From a virus, in IMG/VR virus record IMGVR_UViG_3300030419_001398, positions 1 through 29,622 of that record: DNA of 29,622 nucleotides, one strand, 5' to 3'. The position numbers and the translations under genes were made by a program. Below are positions 1-6,156 of the stretch, one piece after another; the stretch's first letter is position 1, and each line of letters opens with the position of its first letter. The notes under the pieces are model-generated. The model searched no databases, was not told the origin of the DNA, and worked only from the letters and a program-made list of their open reading frames with translations.

Positions 1-55
1 AAATCATCATAATAAATACATATAATACCCATAATGATAATAATAATATAAACAT
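1..55 (-). CDS. Possible membrane protein, truncated by window edge
   Basis: An ATG at 53-55 opens a minus-strand frame that runs off the left edge. The 18 visible residues are almost entirely hydrophobic (Leu, Ile, Val, Phe, Trp, Met), like a signal peptide or membrane helix. It lies downstream of the promoter at 120-147. No clear ribosome binding site is visible and the region is extremely AT-rich, so this could be a chance reading frame. Function unknown. Confidence 0.3.
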   Translation of the reverse strand, partial: MFILLLSLWVLYVFIMMI

Positions 56-119
56 ATTTATTATATATTTTAATAAATAATTATTAATTATATTATATAT
101 TATATATATATATTTATAT
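56..119. other. Extremely AT-rich spacer
   Basis: These bases are almost pure A and T with alternating TA runs. The stretch lies between the minus-strand promoter at 120-147 and a possible truncated gene. It would form an AU-rich 5' untranslated leader for that gene. No stable GC-containing hairpin or other signal is seen. Confidence 0.4.
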
Positions 120-147
120 ATTATAGAAAACTTTTTCATAATGTCAA
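120..147 (-). promoter_or_regulatory. Sigma70-like promoter, leftward
   Basis: On the minus strand TTGACA (142-147) is followed by a 16-nt spacer and TATAAT (120-125). Both hexamers are perfect consensus. The -35 box overlaps the stop codon of the gene at 144-329. It would drive transcription off the left edge of the window. Confidence 0.7.
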
Positions 148-329
148 GAAGAATCTTTTAAAGTAATATTAAAAAGTCTTTCAGCATAATCTATATCATG
201 ACCAATACTATTCTTACAGTCTTGTTTAGCATACAGTCTAGCTTCTTCGTTAGACAAACCTTCTCTCTTATATTCTTTGAATAATTTTCTATACAATTTC
301 TTTTCGTCTTTTTCCCACAAATTAATCAT
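144..329 (-). CDS. Hypothetical protein, 61 aa
   Basis: Small Lys/Glu-rich, probably helical protein containing a segment like GLSNEEARLYAKQ. The start at 329 is chosen because GAGGAA lies about 7 nt upstream. A longer frame reaches 362, but its N-terminus (MVCLYMMRKKM) only reads through the preceding gene and its Shine-Dalgarno sequence. It overlaps the end of the upstream gene by 8 nt, which suggests translational coupling. Last gene of the 1421-144 operon. Family not recognised. Confidence 0.65.
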   Translation of the reverse strand: MINLWEKDEKKLYRKLFKEYKREGLSNEEARLYAKQDCKNSIGHDIDYAERLFNITLKDSS

Positions 330-594
330 CATCTTCTTCCTCATCATATATAAACATACCAATATCGTAGGACATATCCTCTACCTCTTTATCATCTTCT
401 ATTAACTCTGGATCTTCATCTGATAATTCTATATTATCAAAACCAGTGTCCTCTTCTGTCCAAGTGTTAATCATATTACCCCAGATATATTCTTTTACCT
501 GTTCCTTACTCCAATCTTTTGGAACTTCTACAAGTGTTGAATAATCCACTTGTTTCTTACCTAAAATTTTATAACATTTTGTATCTACTGCCAT
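322..594 (-). CDS. Hypothetical acidic protein, 90 aa
   Basis: A strongly acidic protein whose last 40 residues are mostly Asp and Glu, ending in EEEDDD. The N-terminal half has a mixed KCYKILGKKQVDYSTLVEVP segment. A good Shine-Dalgarno (AGGAG) precedes the ATG at 594. Very acidic small phage proteins sometimes act as DNA mimics or inhibitors, but nothing specific supports that here. Function unknown. Confidence 0.7.
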   Translation of the reverse strand: MAVDTKCYKILGKKQVDYSTLVEVPKDWSKEQVKEYIWGNMINTWTEEDTGFDNIELSDEDPELIEDDKEVEDMSYDIGMFIYDEEEDDD

Positions 595-604
595 TGTAAT
601 TCTC

Positions 605-745
605 CTAATAATTATACAATAAAAAAAATAAACTTACAAATAGTAAGGCCGGAAAAATATTATTTGTCCATAAATATTTAATCTTCTTTGGTTTTTGAAA
701 CCACCTACCTGTAACTTTTAGTCTTCTTTCTCTTGCTCTATCCAC
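605..745 (-). CDS. Small membrane protein, 46 aa, GTG start
   Basis: The frame starts with GTG at 745, overlapping the stop of the upstream gene (GTGGATAG). The N-terminal 22 residues are basic (Arg/Lys). Residues 24-46 are hydrophobic and aromatic (WTNNIFPALLFVSLFFLL), so a single C-terminal membrane helix with a cytoplasmic basic head is likely. It fills the gap between two genes exactly. The role could be membrane interference or lysis-related, but this is only inferred from its shape. Confidence 0.6.
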   Translation of the reverse strand: MDRARERRLKVTGRWFQKPKKIKYLWTNNIFPALLFVSLFFLLYNY

Positions 746-974
746 CGGTTTTAAAATCTCTCTTTATGTGAGTAGCATCTGGGTTTTCTGAATCTCCTTT
801 CCAAACATCTCCTTCGGTGAGTCCATATCCAGAATTACTCTCTATATTAATTTTTCTTCTTAATTCATAATTTTCATCTGTCAATACTTTAATTCTTTTA
901 TGTGCATTAACAAGCTGTCCTTGTAATTCTTTTACATTCTTTTCTAACAAAGTTATTACTACTGGATCATACAT
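738..974 (-). CDS. Hypothetical coiled-coil protein, 78 aa
   Basis: Residues 8-45 (LLEKNVKELQGQLVNAHKR and onward) have heptad-like Leu/Val spacing typical of a short coiled coil. The C-terminal part is polar and ends FKTGG. A strong AGGAG precedes the ATG at 974. The stop overlaps the GTG start of the next gene. No family recognised. Confidence 0.7.
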   Translation of the reverse strand: MYDPVVITLLEKNVKELQGQLVNAHKRIKVLTDENYELRRKINIESNSGYGLTEGDVWKGDSENPDATHIKRDFKTGG

Positions 975-983
975 TTTTTTCTC

Positions 984-1091
984 CTATCTTTTTGATAATA
1001 TATATGCTATTAAAATTAATAACATTCCTATGATAATGCCACCAATAAAAGCATAAAGAATATGTGTTTGATAAACATTTACATAAATCAT
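984..1091 (-). CDS. 35-aa single-helix membrane peptide
   Basis: ATG at 1091 overlaps the stop of the upstream gene in an ATGA arrangement. Residues 11-31 (ILYAFIGGIIIGMLLILIAYI) form one long hydrophobic helix, followed by a short basic end (SKR). It is a small inner-membrane peptide of unknown role, sitting in an operon of other tiny genes. Confidence 0.55.
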   Translation of the reverse strand: MIYVNVYQTHILYAFIGGIIIGMLLILIAYILSKR

Positions 1092-1300
1092 TGTAAACTC
1101 ACAACCTTTACACCTTGTTGCTCTGCAAAATTTATATCAACTCCCCACTCCTCTAAAGTATCATATGCTTCTTGTTTAGTTTTAAATTTTAGTGGCATAT
1201 TATATTCGTCTACTAACTGGTCAACCGGAAAGGTAGAAGTCCATTTACACTTTCTTACCCACCTGTCTGACTTAAATTTATACTGTGCGATCATAAACAT
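1088..1300 (-). CDS. Hypothetical protein, 70 aa
   Basis: The C-terminal portion (TKQEAYDTLEEWGVDINFAEQQGVKVVSL) is a plausible folded alpha/beta unit. A frame reaching 1366 would need a TTG start inside the overlapping upstream gene. The ATG at 1300, preceded by a purine-rich GAAAGAGAG stretch, is preferred. ATGs at 1321 and 1294 are possible alternatives. It overlaps its upstream neighbour by 23 nt and the next gene by 4 nt. Function unknown. Confidence 0.6.
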   Translation of the reverse strand: MFMIAQYKFKSDRWVRKCKWTSTFPVDQLVDEYNMPLKFKTKQEAYDTLEEWGVDINFAEQQGVKVVSLQ

Positions 1301-1421
1301 TTTTTTCTCTCTTTCTATCATACCTCTTTTTATTTTTGACAATTCTCTGTCTATATCTTGTGTCAAGTAATTTTTTTGCCACAGGATTTGGTATTCTTGA
1401 TATTGGTTTTATTCTATTCAT
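1278..1421 (-). CDS. Basic mini-protein of the NP-[VI]-AK type, 47 aa
   Basis: Very basic 47-residue protein containing NPVAKKL, then RYRQRIVKNKKRYDRKREK. The pattern NP-[VI]-AK-x-L ... R-x-R-[IV] ... KK-x-Y-x-RK resembles a small basic protein seen repeatedly in tailed-phage genomes (my recollection; function unknown to me). A diverged second copy lies at 4341-4472. First gene after the promoter at 1437-1465, with AGGAAT upstream of the ATG. The charge suggests nucleic-acid binding. Confidence 0.7.
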   Translation of the reverse strand: MNRIKPISRIPNPVAKKLLDTRYRQRIVKNKKRYDRKREKNVYDRTV

Positions 1422-1436
1422 AATATTCCTACATCT

Positions 1437-1465
1437 ATTATAGCACATATAATTAATAGGTGCAA
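1437..1465 (-). promoter_or_regulatory. Sigma70-like promoter, leftward
   Basis: On the minus strand TTGCAA-type -35 (read as TTGCAC, 1460-1465) is followed by 17 nt and a perfect TATAAT (1437-1442). It starts immediately after the stop of the glutaredoxin gene and lies 16 nt before the ATG at 1421. It should drive the 1421-144 operon. Confidence 0.7.
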
Positions 1466-1804
1466 CTAATCATCTTCTTTCTCTCCAGAGATAGCACCTA
1501 TCTTAAAAGGTAATATCTTCGCCGGCTTCTTTGTTTCTTTAACCACAGATATTTTATCAAGCAATTCTAATGACGCATCAAAATCTACTTCTTCAGTAAA
1601 GAAAAATTCTTCCAACTCATTGTACCCACCTATATGTAGAAAGATCTGTGGCACAGTCGTATGGCCGGCATCTTTAAATCTTTTTAGCTTTGCAGGTGTA
1701 TCTAATAATCGTTCTTCAAAATGTTCTCCGGCATCTCGTAATAAATCTTTTGCTTTGTTACAAAACTCACAAGAGTGTTGTGTGTATATAATATATTTAA
1801 TCAT
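1466..1804 (-). CDS. grx: Glutaredoxin
   Basis: Thioredoxin-fold oxidoreductase that reduces disulfides, typically ribonucleotide reductase, with glutathione. The N-terminal strand IKYIIYTQHS leads to the dithiol active site C12-EF-C15. The cis-proline motif TVPQIF is at residues 50-55 and the glutathione-contact GG at 59-60. The domain ends near residue 88. A tail of about 24 mostly charged residues extends beyond the usual length of about 85. Coupled to the upstream gene by an 8-nt overlap. Phage glutaredoxins usually support nucleotide synthesis, but no ribonucleotide reductase gene is in this window. Confidence 0.93.
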   Translation of the reverse strand: MIKYIIYTQHSCEFCNKAKDLLRDAGEHFEERLLDTPAKLKRFKDAGHTTVPQIFLHIGGYNELEEFFFTEEVDFDASLELLDKISVVKETKKPAKILPFKIGAISGEKEDD

Positions 1805-2060
1805 ATGCTACATCTCCCTCTACAATATCCATTTGTGAATCTTCTCCATATTCAGTACCTTCATATACACCTATAATATCTACCTCTTTGCCACTAGGTA
1901 ATTCATCTATTTTTATTTCTTCACCTGCTTTTACAGGTATACCTACTTCTCTAACTGAATCTCTTACTTCTTCTTCAGTAAGTTTTTCATCTGATTCTAT
2001 CTTATAAAATCTAGTATCACTAGACCATTCTTCTATCATATATGTATATTTTTTACTCAT
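1797..2060 (-). CDS. Hypothetical acidic protein, 87 aa
   Basis: Begins KKYTYMIEEWSSDTRFYKIESD and continues with an EEEVRDSVREVGIPV segment, then an acidic C-terminus ending VEGDVAYD. A strong GAAGGAG precedes the ATG at 2060. It sits directly upstream of the glutaredoxin gene and overlaps it by 8 nt. Family not recognised. Confidence 0.75.
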   Translation of the reverse strand: MSKKYTYMIEEWSSDTRFYKIESDEKLTEEEVRDSVREVGIPVKAGEEIKIDELPSGKEVDIIGVYEGTEYGEDSQMDIVEGDVAYD

Positions 2061-2337
2061 TAAAATTCTCCTTCTCTACTTCTTTTCTTAATCTATGGTT
2101 GATAATATCTAATAACATACTTGATGCTACTGTATTGCTTGGTGCAGTATCAAATGCAAGATCTGTAACTAATAACTGTACTGCAATAATAGTATTAGGT
2201 ATAGTTACTTTATCTTGTATCTTATCAAACATATCATACATTTTATCTGTTACTAATTCTACTTGCTCGGCATCTCCAAGTGGTCGTTTATCATCTAGCT
2301 TTACCACCTTTAGTTTTGGTTTATTTTTTCTCGGCAT
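2053..2337 (-). CDS. Hypothetical protein, 94 aa
   Basis: Basic N-terminus (MPRKNKPKLKVVKLDDKR) followed by a mostly helical body rich in Val/Leu/Ile (residues 28-75, including TIPNTIIAVQLLVTDLAF) and a charged end. The sequence is more soluble-helical than membrane-like. GAGGAG precedes the ATG. Overlaps the following gene by 8 nt. Function unknown. Confidence 0.72.
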   Translation of the reverse strand: MPRKNKPKLKVVKLDDKRPLGDAEQVELVTDKMYDMFDKIQDKVTIPNTIIAVQLLVTDLAFDTAPSNTVASSMLLDIINHRLRKEVEKENFNE

Positions 2338-2479
2338 TATATCTCTCCTCTATGCTTTTTAGATTATGAATATAAGAAAGCACATCAAGATGACTATATC
2401 TATTCATACCATCTACACCTACTAATGCTTCAAATATTTCTTTATATTTTTCTTTGTAAAATTTTTCTTTATCAATCAT
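2321..2479 (-). CDS. Hypothetical protein, 52 aa
   Basis: The ATG at 2479 has GGAG at an ideal 7-nt distance. The frame can be extended to 2518, but that extension only reads through the preceding zinc-ribbon gene. The protein starts MIDKEKFYKEKYKEIFEAL and is Lys/Tyr/Glu-rich and helical. It overlaps its neighbours on both sides. Function unknown. Confidence 0.65.
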   Translation of the reverse strand: MIDKEKFYKEKYKEIFEALVGVDGMNRYSHLDVLSYIHNLKSIEERYNAEKK

Positions 2480-2615
2480 CTTCATTCTCCTTTTTACCAG
2501 AACCACGACAATTTTCACATTCTATTCTACTATCACTATCGTCATAATTTGCACTTAAATTATAATATCCTTTACCTTCGCAACGATTACATTCTAATTC
2601 TTTTATGCTACTCAT
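2472..2615 (-). CDS. DnaJ-type zinc-ribbon mini-protein, 47 aa
   Basis: The protein has two CxxCxGxG-type knuckles: C9-NR-C12-EGKG and C35-EN-C38-RGSG. This is the arrangement of half a DnaJ central zinc-finger domain. One zinc ion would be bound by the four cysteines. Three consecutive ATGs (2621, 2618, 2615) are in frame; 2615 gives the same 7-nt spacing to GGAG seen in the next gene. DnaJ-like single ribbons occur in many small phage and bacterial proteins of unknown partner. Confidence 0.7.
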   Translation of the reverse strand: MSSIKELECNRCEGKGYYNLSANYDDSDSRIECENCRGSGKKENEDD

Positions 2616-2793
2616 CATCATTCTCCTCTATACTTGTTATATAAAACTCCTCGCCATTATGTGTAAACAATCTTTCTGGATTGTCGTCTGCTTCATAAGT
2701 GCGACCCCTATCTTCTGCACTATCCCTATCTTTAGAATTTATTTCTTTCTTATAGTGCAAAACTTTTTGTGCATATATGATAAATTTAGTCAT
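2608..2793 (-). CDS. Hypothetical protein, 61 aa
   Basis: Starts TKFIIYAQKVLHYKKEI and ends with an acidic tail EENDDE; the middle is charged (DRDSAEDRGRTYEADD). The start at 2793 follows GAGGAG at 7 nt; an upstream in-frame ATG at 2817 lies within the preceding coding sequence. Overlaps the zinc-ribbon gene by 8 nt. Function unknown. Confidence 0.7.
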   Translation of the reverse strand: MTKFIIYAQKVLHYKKEINSKDRDSAEDRGRTYEADDNPERLFTHNGEEFYITSIEENDDE

Positions 2794-3031
2794 CTTTATT
2801 CTCCTCATTGTATACACCTACATCAGATAAACATTGTTCTACTGCATTTAATATATCATTAAATATATCTTGTCCTTCTTCAGTATATTCTGATTCAACT
2901 ACTTTACCTTTATGTTTTATATAAACAATATAGTTATCATAATCTTTACCTAACTTCATCTGCATAATTTTATCTGCTTGCTCACAAGTATACTCTATGT
3001 ATTCATCTGCACTTAAATAAACATTAACCAT
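2786..3031 (-). CDS. Hypothetical acidic protein, 81 aa
   Basis: Mixed alpha/beta-looking sequence (VNVYLSADEYIEYTCEQADK; NYIVYIKHKGKVVESEYTEEG) with an acidic end NEENKDD. GAGGTG precedes the ATG at 3031. Overlaps both neighbours by 8 nt. Family not recognised. Confidence 0.72.
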   Translation of the reverse strand: MVNVYLSADEYIEYTCEQADKIMQMKLGKDYDNYIVYIKHKGKVVESEYTEEGQDIFNDILNAVEQCLSDVGVYNEENKDD

Positions 3032-3365
3032 TTTGCACCTCTATTAATTGTACCTCTCTTGATTTGTAATTAACAAACTTTAGTTTCATTCTATCTTCTG
3101 GGTCTGGATTTGTAAAGCCAAAGTGTTCCCACACTTCTGGTAGTTCATCACCATATATCCATACCCAAGTAGGTCTCTTTTTTGTTTCACTTTGGTTGTC
3201 ATCTTCGTTCTCCTCAAGTTCTTTAAAGTGTCTTAATAATCTATCTAAACCTTCACATAAACCATTGTAGTAAACTTTTTCATGACTATCATTTACCCAT
3301 TCATTATCTTCTTTAATATCTTTTACTGCATTTTTTAATCGTTGTAAAGTTATGTTATAACTCAT
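3024..3365 (-). CDS. Hypothetical protein, 113 aa
   Basis: The N-terminal 55 residues look helical. The C-terminal half carries an aromatic segment PTWVWIYGDELPEVWEHFGF and ends with a strand-rich KFVNYKSREVQLIEVQNG. The start overlaps the upstream stop in an ATGA arrangement, so translation is probably coupled. Function unknown. Confidence 0.75.
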   Translation of the reverse strand: MSYNITLQRLKNAVKDIKEDNEWVNDSHEKVYYNGLCEGLDRLLRHFKELEENEDDNQSETKKRPTWVWIYGDELPEVWEHFGFTNPDPEDRMKLKFVNYKSREVQLIEVQNG

Positions 3366-3559
3366 ATGTTATTCTCCTTTGATATAGGAAACCATTTTAT
3401 AAAACCTTTTGTTGAATATGTATACTTTAATTTTGCTTTATTGTCAACATATATAGCAGTAGTTCTATCTTTATATTTAAGTTCCATATCACAACCTAGC
3501 ATATGCCATAGTCCTTGATGCAGTTCCCAATGTTCTTTTGGTGTTAGGTTCTTACTCAT
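3362..3559 (-). CDS. Hypothetical protein, 65 aa
   Basis: Contains a His/Trp-rich N-terminal segment (KEHWELHQGLWHMLGCDMEL) followed by a short beta-like tail (KAKLKYTYSTKGFIKWFP). The ATG at 3559 overlaps the end of the upstream gene by 8 nt. Function unknown. Confidence 0.7.
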   Translation of the reverse strand: MSKNLTPKEHWELHQGLWHMLGCDMELKYKDRTTAIYVDNKAKLKYTYSTKGFIKWFPISKENNI

Positions 3560-3719
3560 TTTTTAACTCCACATTTGTTATGTTGTTATCACTTAAAAGT
3601 ATACCATATTCTTCAAGAAATCCTTGCTTTAATTGTTTAATATATTCTTCTTTATTTTTAACTTCAAGCATATTACCTTCCCATATTACACTTATTGTTG
3701 ATGTATATTTTTTACTCAT
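3552..3719 (-). CDS. Hypothetical protein, 55 aa
   Basis: Translated by eye: starts MSKKYTSTISVIWEG and ends NITNVELKNE. The N-terminus resembles that of the gene at 1797-2060 (MSKKYTYMIEEW). It fits exactly between two genes with 8-nt overlaps on both sides. Function unknown. Confidence 0.65.
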   Translation of the reverse strand: MSKKYTSTISVIWEGNMLEVKNKEEYIKQLKQGFLEEYGILLSDNNITNVELKNE

Positions 3720-3882
3720 TTTCAATTTCCTCTCTTATTTTATCAAGCATAAATGAAACAGCTTGCAAGTCTTTTCCTAAATCAAAAGACATATAGTCTT
3801 GCTGTTCCATTTGTTCTAGCTTTTCTTCTAGTGCATCTAGTAACTGTTCTATTTTATTTATTTGTTGTTGTCTTAACTTCAC
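3712..3882 (-). CDS. Hypothetical coiled-coil protein, 56 aa, GTG start
   Basis: Residues 1-30 (LRQQQINKIEQLLDALEEKL) form a clear heptad pattern, so a short coiled coil is likely. The GTG at 3882 has a good GGGGAG Shine-Dalgarno. A longer frame with a GTG at 3924 lacks such a site and reads through the Cys-pair gene. It overlaps the upstream gene by 29 nt. Function unknown. Confidence 0.6.
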   Translation of the reverse strand: MKLRQQQINKIEQLLDALEEKLEQMEQQDYMSFDLGKDLQAVSFMLDKIREEIENE

Positions 3883-4018
3883 AGCTACTCCCCTTTGCAC
3901 ACTTATTACACATTGTTCCTTCACTATAATCTGCTACTTGTTGACCTTTAGTATCTTGTAGGTATTCATCTCCACAAGCAACGCAAGTCCAACCATTTGG
4001 TAAATCATATTTATTCAT
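3854..4018 (-). CDS. Cys-pair (zinc-ribbon-like) mini-protein, 54 aa
   Basis: Two CxxC pairs, C12-VA-C15-G and C37-NK-C40, are spaced as in a single zinc ribbon. A further Cys lies at 46. The N-terminus is NKYDLPNGWT and the C-terminus is Lys/Thr-rich. AAAGGAG precedes the ATG at 4018. It is the first gene after the 322-nt structured gap. Function unknown. Confidence 0.68.
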   Translation of the reverse strand: MNKYDLPNGWTCVACGDEYLQDTKGQQVADYSEGTMCNKCAKGSSCEVKTTTNK

Positions 4019-4340
4019 TTGTTTCTCCTTTTTTTATGTGGTAGTTTTTTCTTTTAGAGTCTAAAAACTACCAAAAACATTACTCGCAATTTAGTTCTTT
4101 TTTTTAGTGGAAGAACTAGGGCAACCCTCAACAAACCACATATATGTTATATCTCTGTTCAGTAACCACAAATTTCACAGAGAACCCTCAATGGTGGTTG
4201 GATTAAATATAACACGCATTTGTAATGGGATACTATCCAATCCCACATACTTCTGGGCTTCATTACAAATTCCTTATAAGTGGCTAGAGTATTGGTCTGC
4301 TTGGACTGTTCCCCTCTAATTAAGTGTCCTATAACTAGTA
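4019..4340 (-). ncRNA. Candidate structured RNA in a 322-nt gene-free gap
   Basis: No convincing gene lies here, but there are several perfect inverted repeats. ATTTGTAATG (4219-4228) pairs with CATTACAAAT (4261-4270) and encloses TGGGAT/ATCCCA. TCTCTGT (4152-4158) pairs with ACAGAGA (4177-4183), flanked by GTTATA/TATAAC. TAGTTCTT pairs with AAGAACTA (about 4092-4119), and a 10-bp arm lies at 4041-4073. A GTGGTT loop could pair with an upstream AACCAC. TTGAGGGTT occurs twice. The neighbours are all minus strand, so a processed operon RNA or long leader is likely. It matches no RNA family I know. Confidence 0.45.
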
Positions 4341-4472
4341 TCACCATTTCCACACCACATTTTTATGTTTTTCTTTTCTTGTATACTTCTTCTTATTCTT
4401 TGTTACTCTTTTTCTAAACAAAGAAGTTCTCAATAACTTTGCAATAGGATTTATTTTTCTTAATCTATCCAT
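4341..4472 (-). CDS. Basic mini-protein of the NP-[VI]-AK type, 43 aa
   Basis: A diverged paralogue of the gene at 1278-1421. It has NPIAKLLRT, then LFRKRVTKNKKKYTRKEK, with a basic and aromatic end (VVWKW). Shared positions include NP, AK, R-x-R, KNKK, Y and RK. The ATG at 4472 lies inside the end of the upstream gene (13-nt overlap). Its high charge suggests nucleic-acid or ribosome contact, but no function is known to me. Confidence 0.65.
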   Translation of the reverse strand: MDRLRKINPIAKLLRTSLFRKRVTKNKKKYTRKEKHKNVVWKW

Positions 4473-4762
4473 ACTTCTTCAGGTCTTCCTAACCATTTTG
4501 AATTCATCCAAAATCTTTTATCATCTTTAGTAACAAAGCAGAACTTGTCTGTATTTATCTCTCTTACTACTGCACCTTTACCATAGTCTTCTATGTTTCT
4601 TTTGTTTTGAATGTGAATGTTGTCTAGTTTATCTATTAAATCTTTTTTAGATAGCTTAACATACTCACCCTCTTGACCTTCTTCGTGCATATTTACATAG
4701 GTATAAACTCTCTTTGCCATTACTATGTATGTTCTTAATTTTATAAAATCTTTTCTATTCAT
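4460..4762 (-). CDS. Hypothetical protein, 100 aa
   Basis: N-terminal half basic and helical (RKDFIKLRTYIVMAKRVYTY). C-terminal half strand-rich with aromatic residues (FCFVTKDDKRFWMNSKWLGRPEEVWID). AAGGAGAAAACAA precedes the ATG. Overlaps both neighbours. Function unknown. Confidence 0.75.
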   Translation of the reverse strand: MNRKDFIKLRTYIVMAKRVYTYVNMHEEGQEGEYVKLSKKDLIDKLDNIHIQNKRNIEDYGKGAVVREINTDKFCFVTKDDKRFWMNSKWLGRPEEVWID

Positions 4763-5024
4763 TTGTTTTCTCCTTGTTATATCCTTCTTTTACATCAGCA
4801 AAATCAGGAATTGTTATGACCTCTGCATCTGTTTCTATCCATACTCTAGCACCACAAGATAGAGGTTTGTCTGGACTATACACAACCTTACACTCTCCAA
4901 GTATCTGCACCTGATGACCATAGGTATTACTCTTGTATGTCTTCACAGTAATCACAGGCTCTCGTTTGTTATGCTTGTGATTAGATTTTATCTTGTGTTG
5001 GTTTATATGTATATACTTTTTCAT
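4755..5024 (-). CDS. Conserved hypothetical phage protein, 89 aa
   Basis: Starts KKYIHINQHKIKSNHKHNKR and contains VITVKTYKSNTYGHQVQILG and LSCGARVWIETDAEV. I recall closely similar proteins in marine phage genomes, always unannotated. The beta-rich core with a His/Lys-rich N-terminus may be a small nucleic-acid-binding fold, which is inference. It overlaps the upstream stop in an ATGA arrangement. Confidence 0.78.
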   Translation of the reverse strand: MKKYIHINQHKIKSNHKHNKREPVITVKTYKSNTYGHQVQILGECKVVYSPDKPLSCGARVWIETDAEVITIPDFADVKEGYNKEKTNE

Positions 5025-5368
5025 GCAGGTTCTACCTCATACTGTTCATAGTTAGGAATAATAATTGCAACACTACCATTGATGGTAGCATTAGTCCATT
5101 GTTTTTTTCTAGCCCAATAAGTTCTATATGCCATAGTTGCTTTATCATTAACAGACTTACCTTTAATTTTAGCTTCTTCATCTGTCCACATCTCAACAGT
5201 TTTTCTTTTAATACCTTGATTGGTGTCTATCTCAATAGTGCCTTTGACTATCTCAATAGTATCTGCACCTATCATAGGATATATATCTTTGAATGTAGGT
5301 TTCTTCTTAAATATATCGTCAAACATTCTACCACTTCTTGCTTGTATTGTTATTACTCTGGTCGCCAT
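5021..5368 (-). CDS. Hypothetical protein, 115 aa
   Basis: The segment FKDIYPMIGADTIEIVKG (about residues 26-43) resembles the conserved 'YPLIG-DTIE' motif of a small uncharacterised family common in phages and their hosts. The C-terminus (WTNATINGSVAIIIPN) is compatible with that fold. A GAGAGG Shine-Dalgarno precedes the ATG. Its biochemical role is unknown. Confidence 0.75.
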   Translation of the reverse strand: MATRVITIQARSGRMFDDIFKKKPTFKDIYPMIGADTIEIVKGTIEIDTNQGIKRKTVEMWTDEEAKIKGKSVNDKATMAYRTYWARKKQWTNATINGSVAIIIPNYEQYEVEPA

Positions 5369-5388
5369 TATCCTCTCCTTTGTTATGG

Positions 5389-5616
5389 TTAATATCGTTC
5401 TTCTAAAAAATCAACATACTCGTGTCCTTGCTCAATAGACCAACCAAGTTTGTTGCATACTTTCTGAATATCAGAATGTATTTCTTGCTCTGTTCGTAGT
5501 GAACCTACAGAAACAGTATATTCATATTCGTTAGCTAAATTTACTAACTGTTTTTTTAACTCTGATTCTTTCTTCCATTGTTTTATTTCATTTGCTACTT
5601 TTATTAACTCTTTCAT
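5389..5616 (-). CDS. Hypothetical helical protein, 75 aa
   Basis: Lys/Glu-rich helices (ELIKVANEIKQWKKESELKK) followed by a segment ending GHEYVDFLEERY. The ATG at 5616 lies 8 nt after GAGAGGAG. An in-frame TTG at 5622 is less likely. It overlaps the upstream stop by 4 nt. Function unknown. Confidence 0.7.
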   Translation of the reverse strand: MKELIKVANEIKQWKKESELKKQLVNLANEYEYTVSVGSLRTEQEIHSDIQKVCNKLGWSIEQGHEYVDFLEERY

Positions 5617-5831
5617 ATACAAGGCTCCTCTCTATCCATATCTGATAAGTCTTCTAGTTCATACCCATCATAGCTTAATGGTTCTTCATCATGCCAGAAG
5701 TCTGGATTATCTTCTGCGAACTTCTCTGCAAGTGCTTCTGCTTGTTCTTCTGTGTGACCTGCATCTATGTATTGTTGCTTTACTTCTTCGAAAGCATCTT
5801 CTTTTTTCTGTTCGTTACCACTATGTGACAT
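5613..5831 (-). CDS. Hypothetical acidic protein, 72 aa
   Basis: Strongly acidic. Contains GHTEEQAEALAEKFAEDNPDFW, which looks like a short UBA-like or helix-turn-helix-like three-helix segment, and a C-terminus rich in Asp/Glu. The start overlaps the upstream stop as TAATG. Function unknown. Confidence 0.72.
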   Translation of the reverse strand: MSHSGNEQKKEDAFEEVKQQYIDAGHTEEQAEALAEKFAEDNPDFWHDEEPLSYDGYELEDLSDMDREEPCI

Positions 5832-6133
5832 TATAATACCTCCTCTTCTAAAAATTCAATCTCATCTTCTTGATAGGTACATCTATCAAGTTCACTATTG
5901 TTAACAGATACATCTTCCATTTCTGAACCATCTGGTTTACTATGACTTTCTGATTTGTTTCTTGCTATATCTTCAGCTTCATCTTTAGTATATGCTTGAA
6001 CAACAAACTCTTCAGTAACTGTCTTATCTATATAAACTCTCCAAGTTCTAGGGTTCTCTTTTAGATATTGTTTTTCTTCTTCATCTAACTCTGGATATGT
6101 TATTGTTGTTTCTATTTTTTCTTTATACGACAT
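5831..6133 (-). CDS. Hypothetical acidic protein, 100 aa
   Basis: First gene of the operon driven by the promoter at 6157-6184, with AAGGAG 6 nt before the ATG. The middle segment TWRVYIDKTVTEEFVVQAYTKDEAEDIAR is a strand-strand-helix pattern common in small phage proteins of unknown function. The C-terminus is acidic and ends EEEVL. Family not recognised. Confidence 0.75.
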   Translation of the reverse strand: MSYKEKIETTITYPELDEEEKQYLKENPRTWRVYIDKTVTEEFVVQAYTKDEAEDIARNKSESHSKPDGSEMEDVSVNNSELDRCTYQEDEIEFLEEEVL

Positions 6134-6156
6134 ACTATCTCCTTATTTCTATATAG

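Noticed and set aside
33-50. Further Fur box at the left end (AATGATAATAATAATA)
   Set aside because: Only one half-site matches; the other half is random AT sequence.
1941-1950. Second glutamine-aptamer core (AGAAGTAGGT on the minus strand)
   Set aside because: It lies inside a coding gene and has neither the flanking P1 pairs nor the CGAAG-AACGC part.
1062-2862. Several plus-strand open frames of 70-110 residues in the left arm
   Set aside because: They are antisense shadows of minus-strand genes that have good ribosome sites. Their translations are Ser/Leu/Ile/Cys-rich, as expected for antisense of acidic Lys/Glu-rich proteins.
4159-4353. 64-residue minus-strand open frame in the structured gap
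   Set aside because: It overlaps the well-supported mini-gene at 4341-4472 and lacks a ribosome site. It follows the inverted-repeat sequence and has an irregular composition (MEMVILVIGHLIRGEQS). The stems explain the region better.
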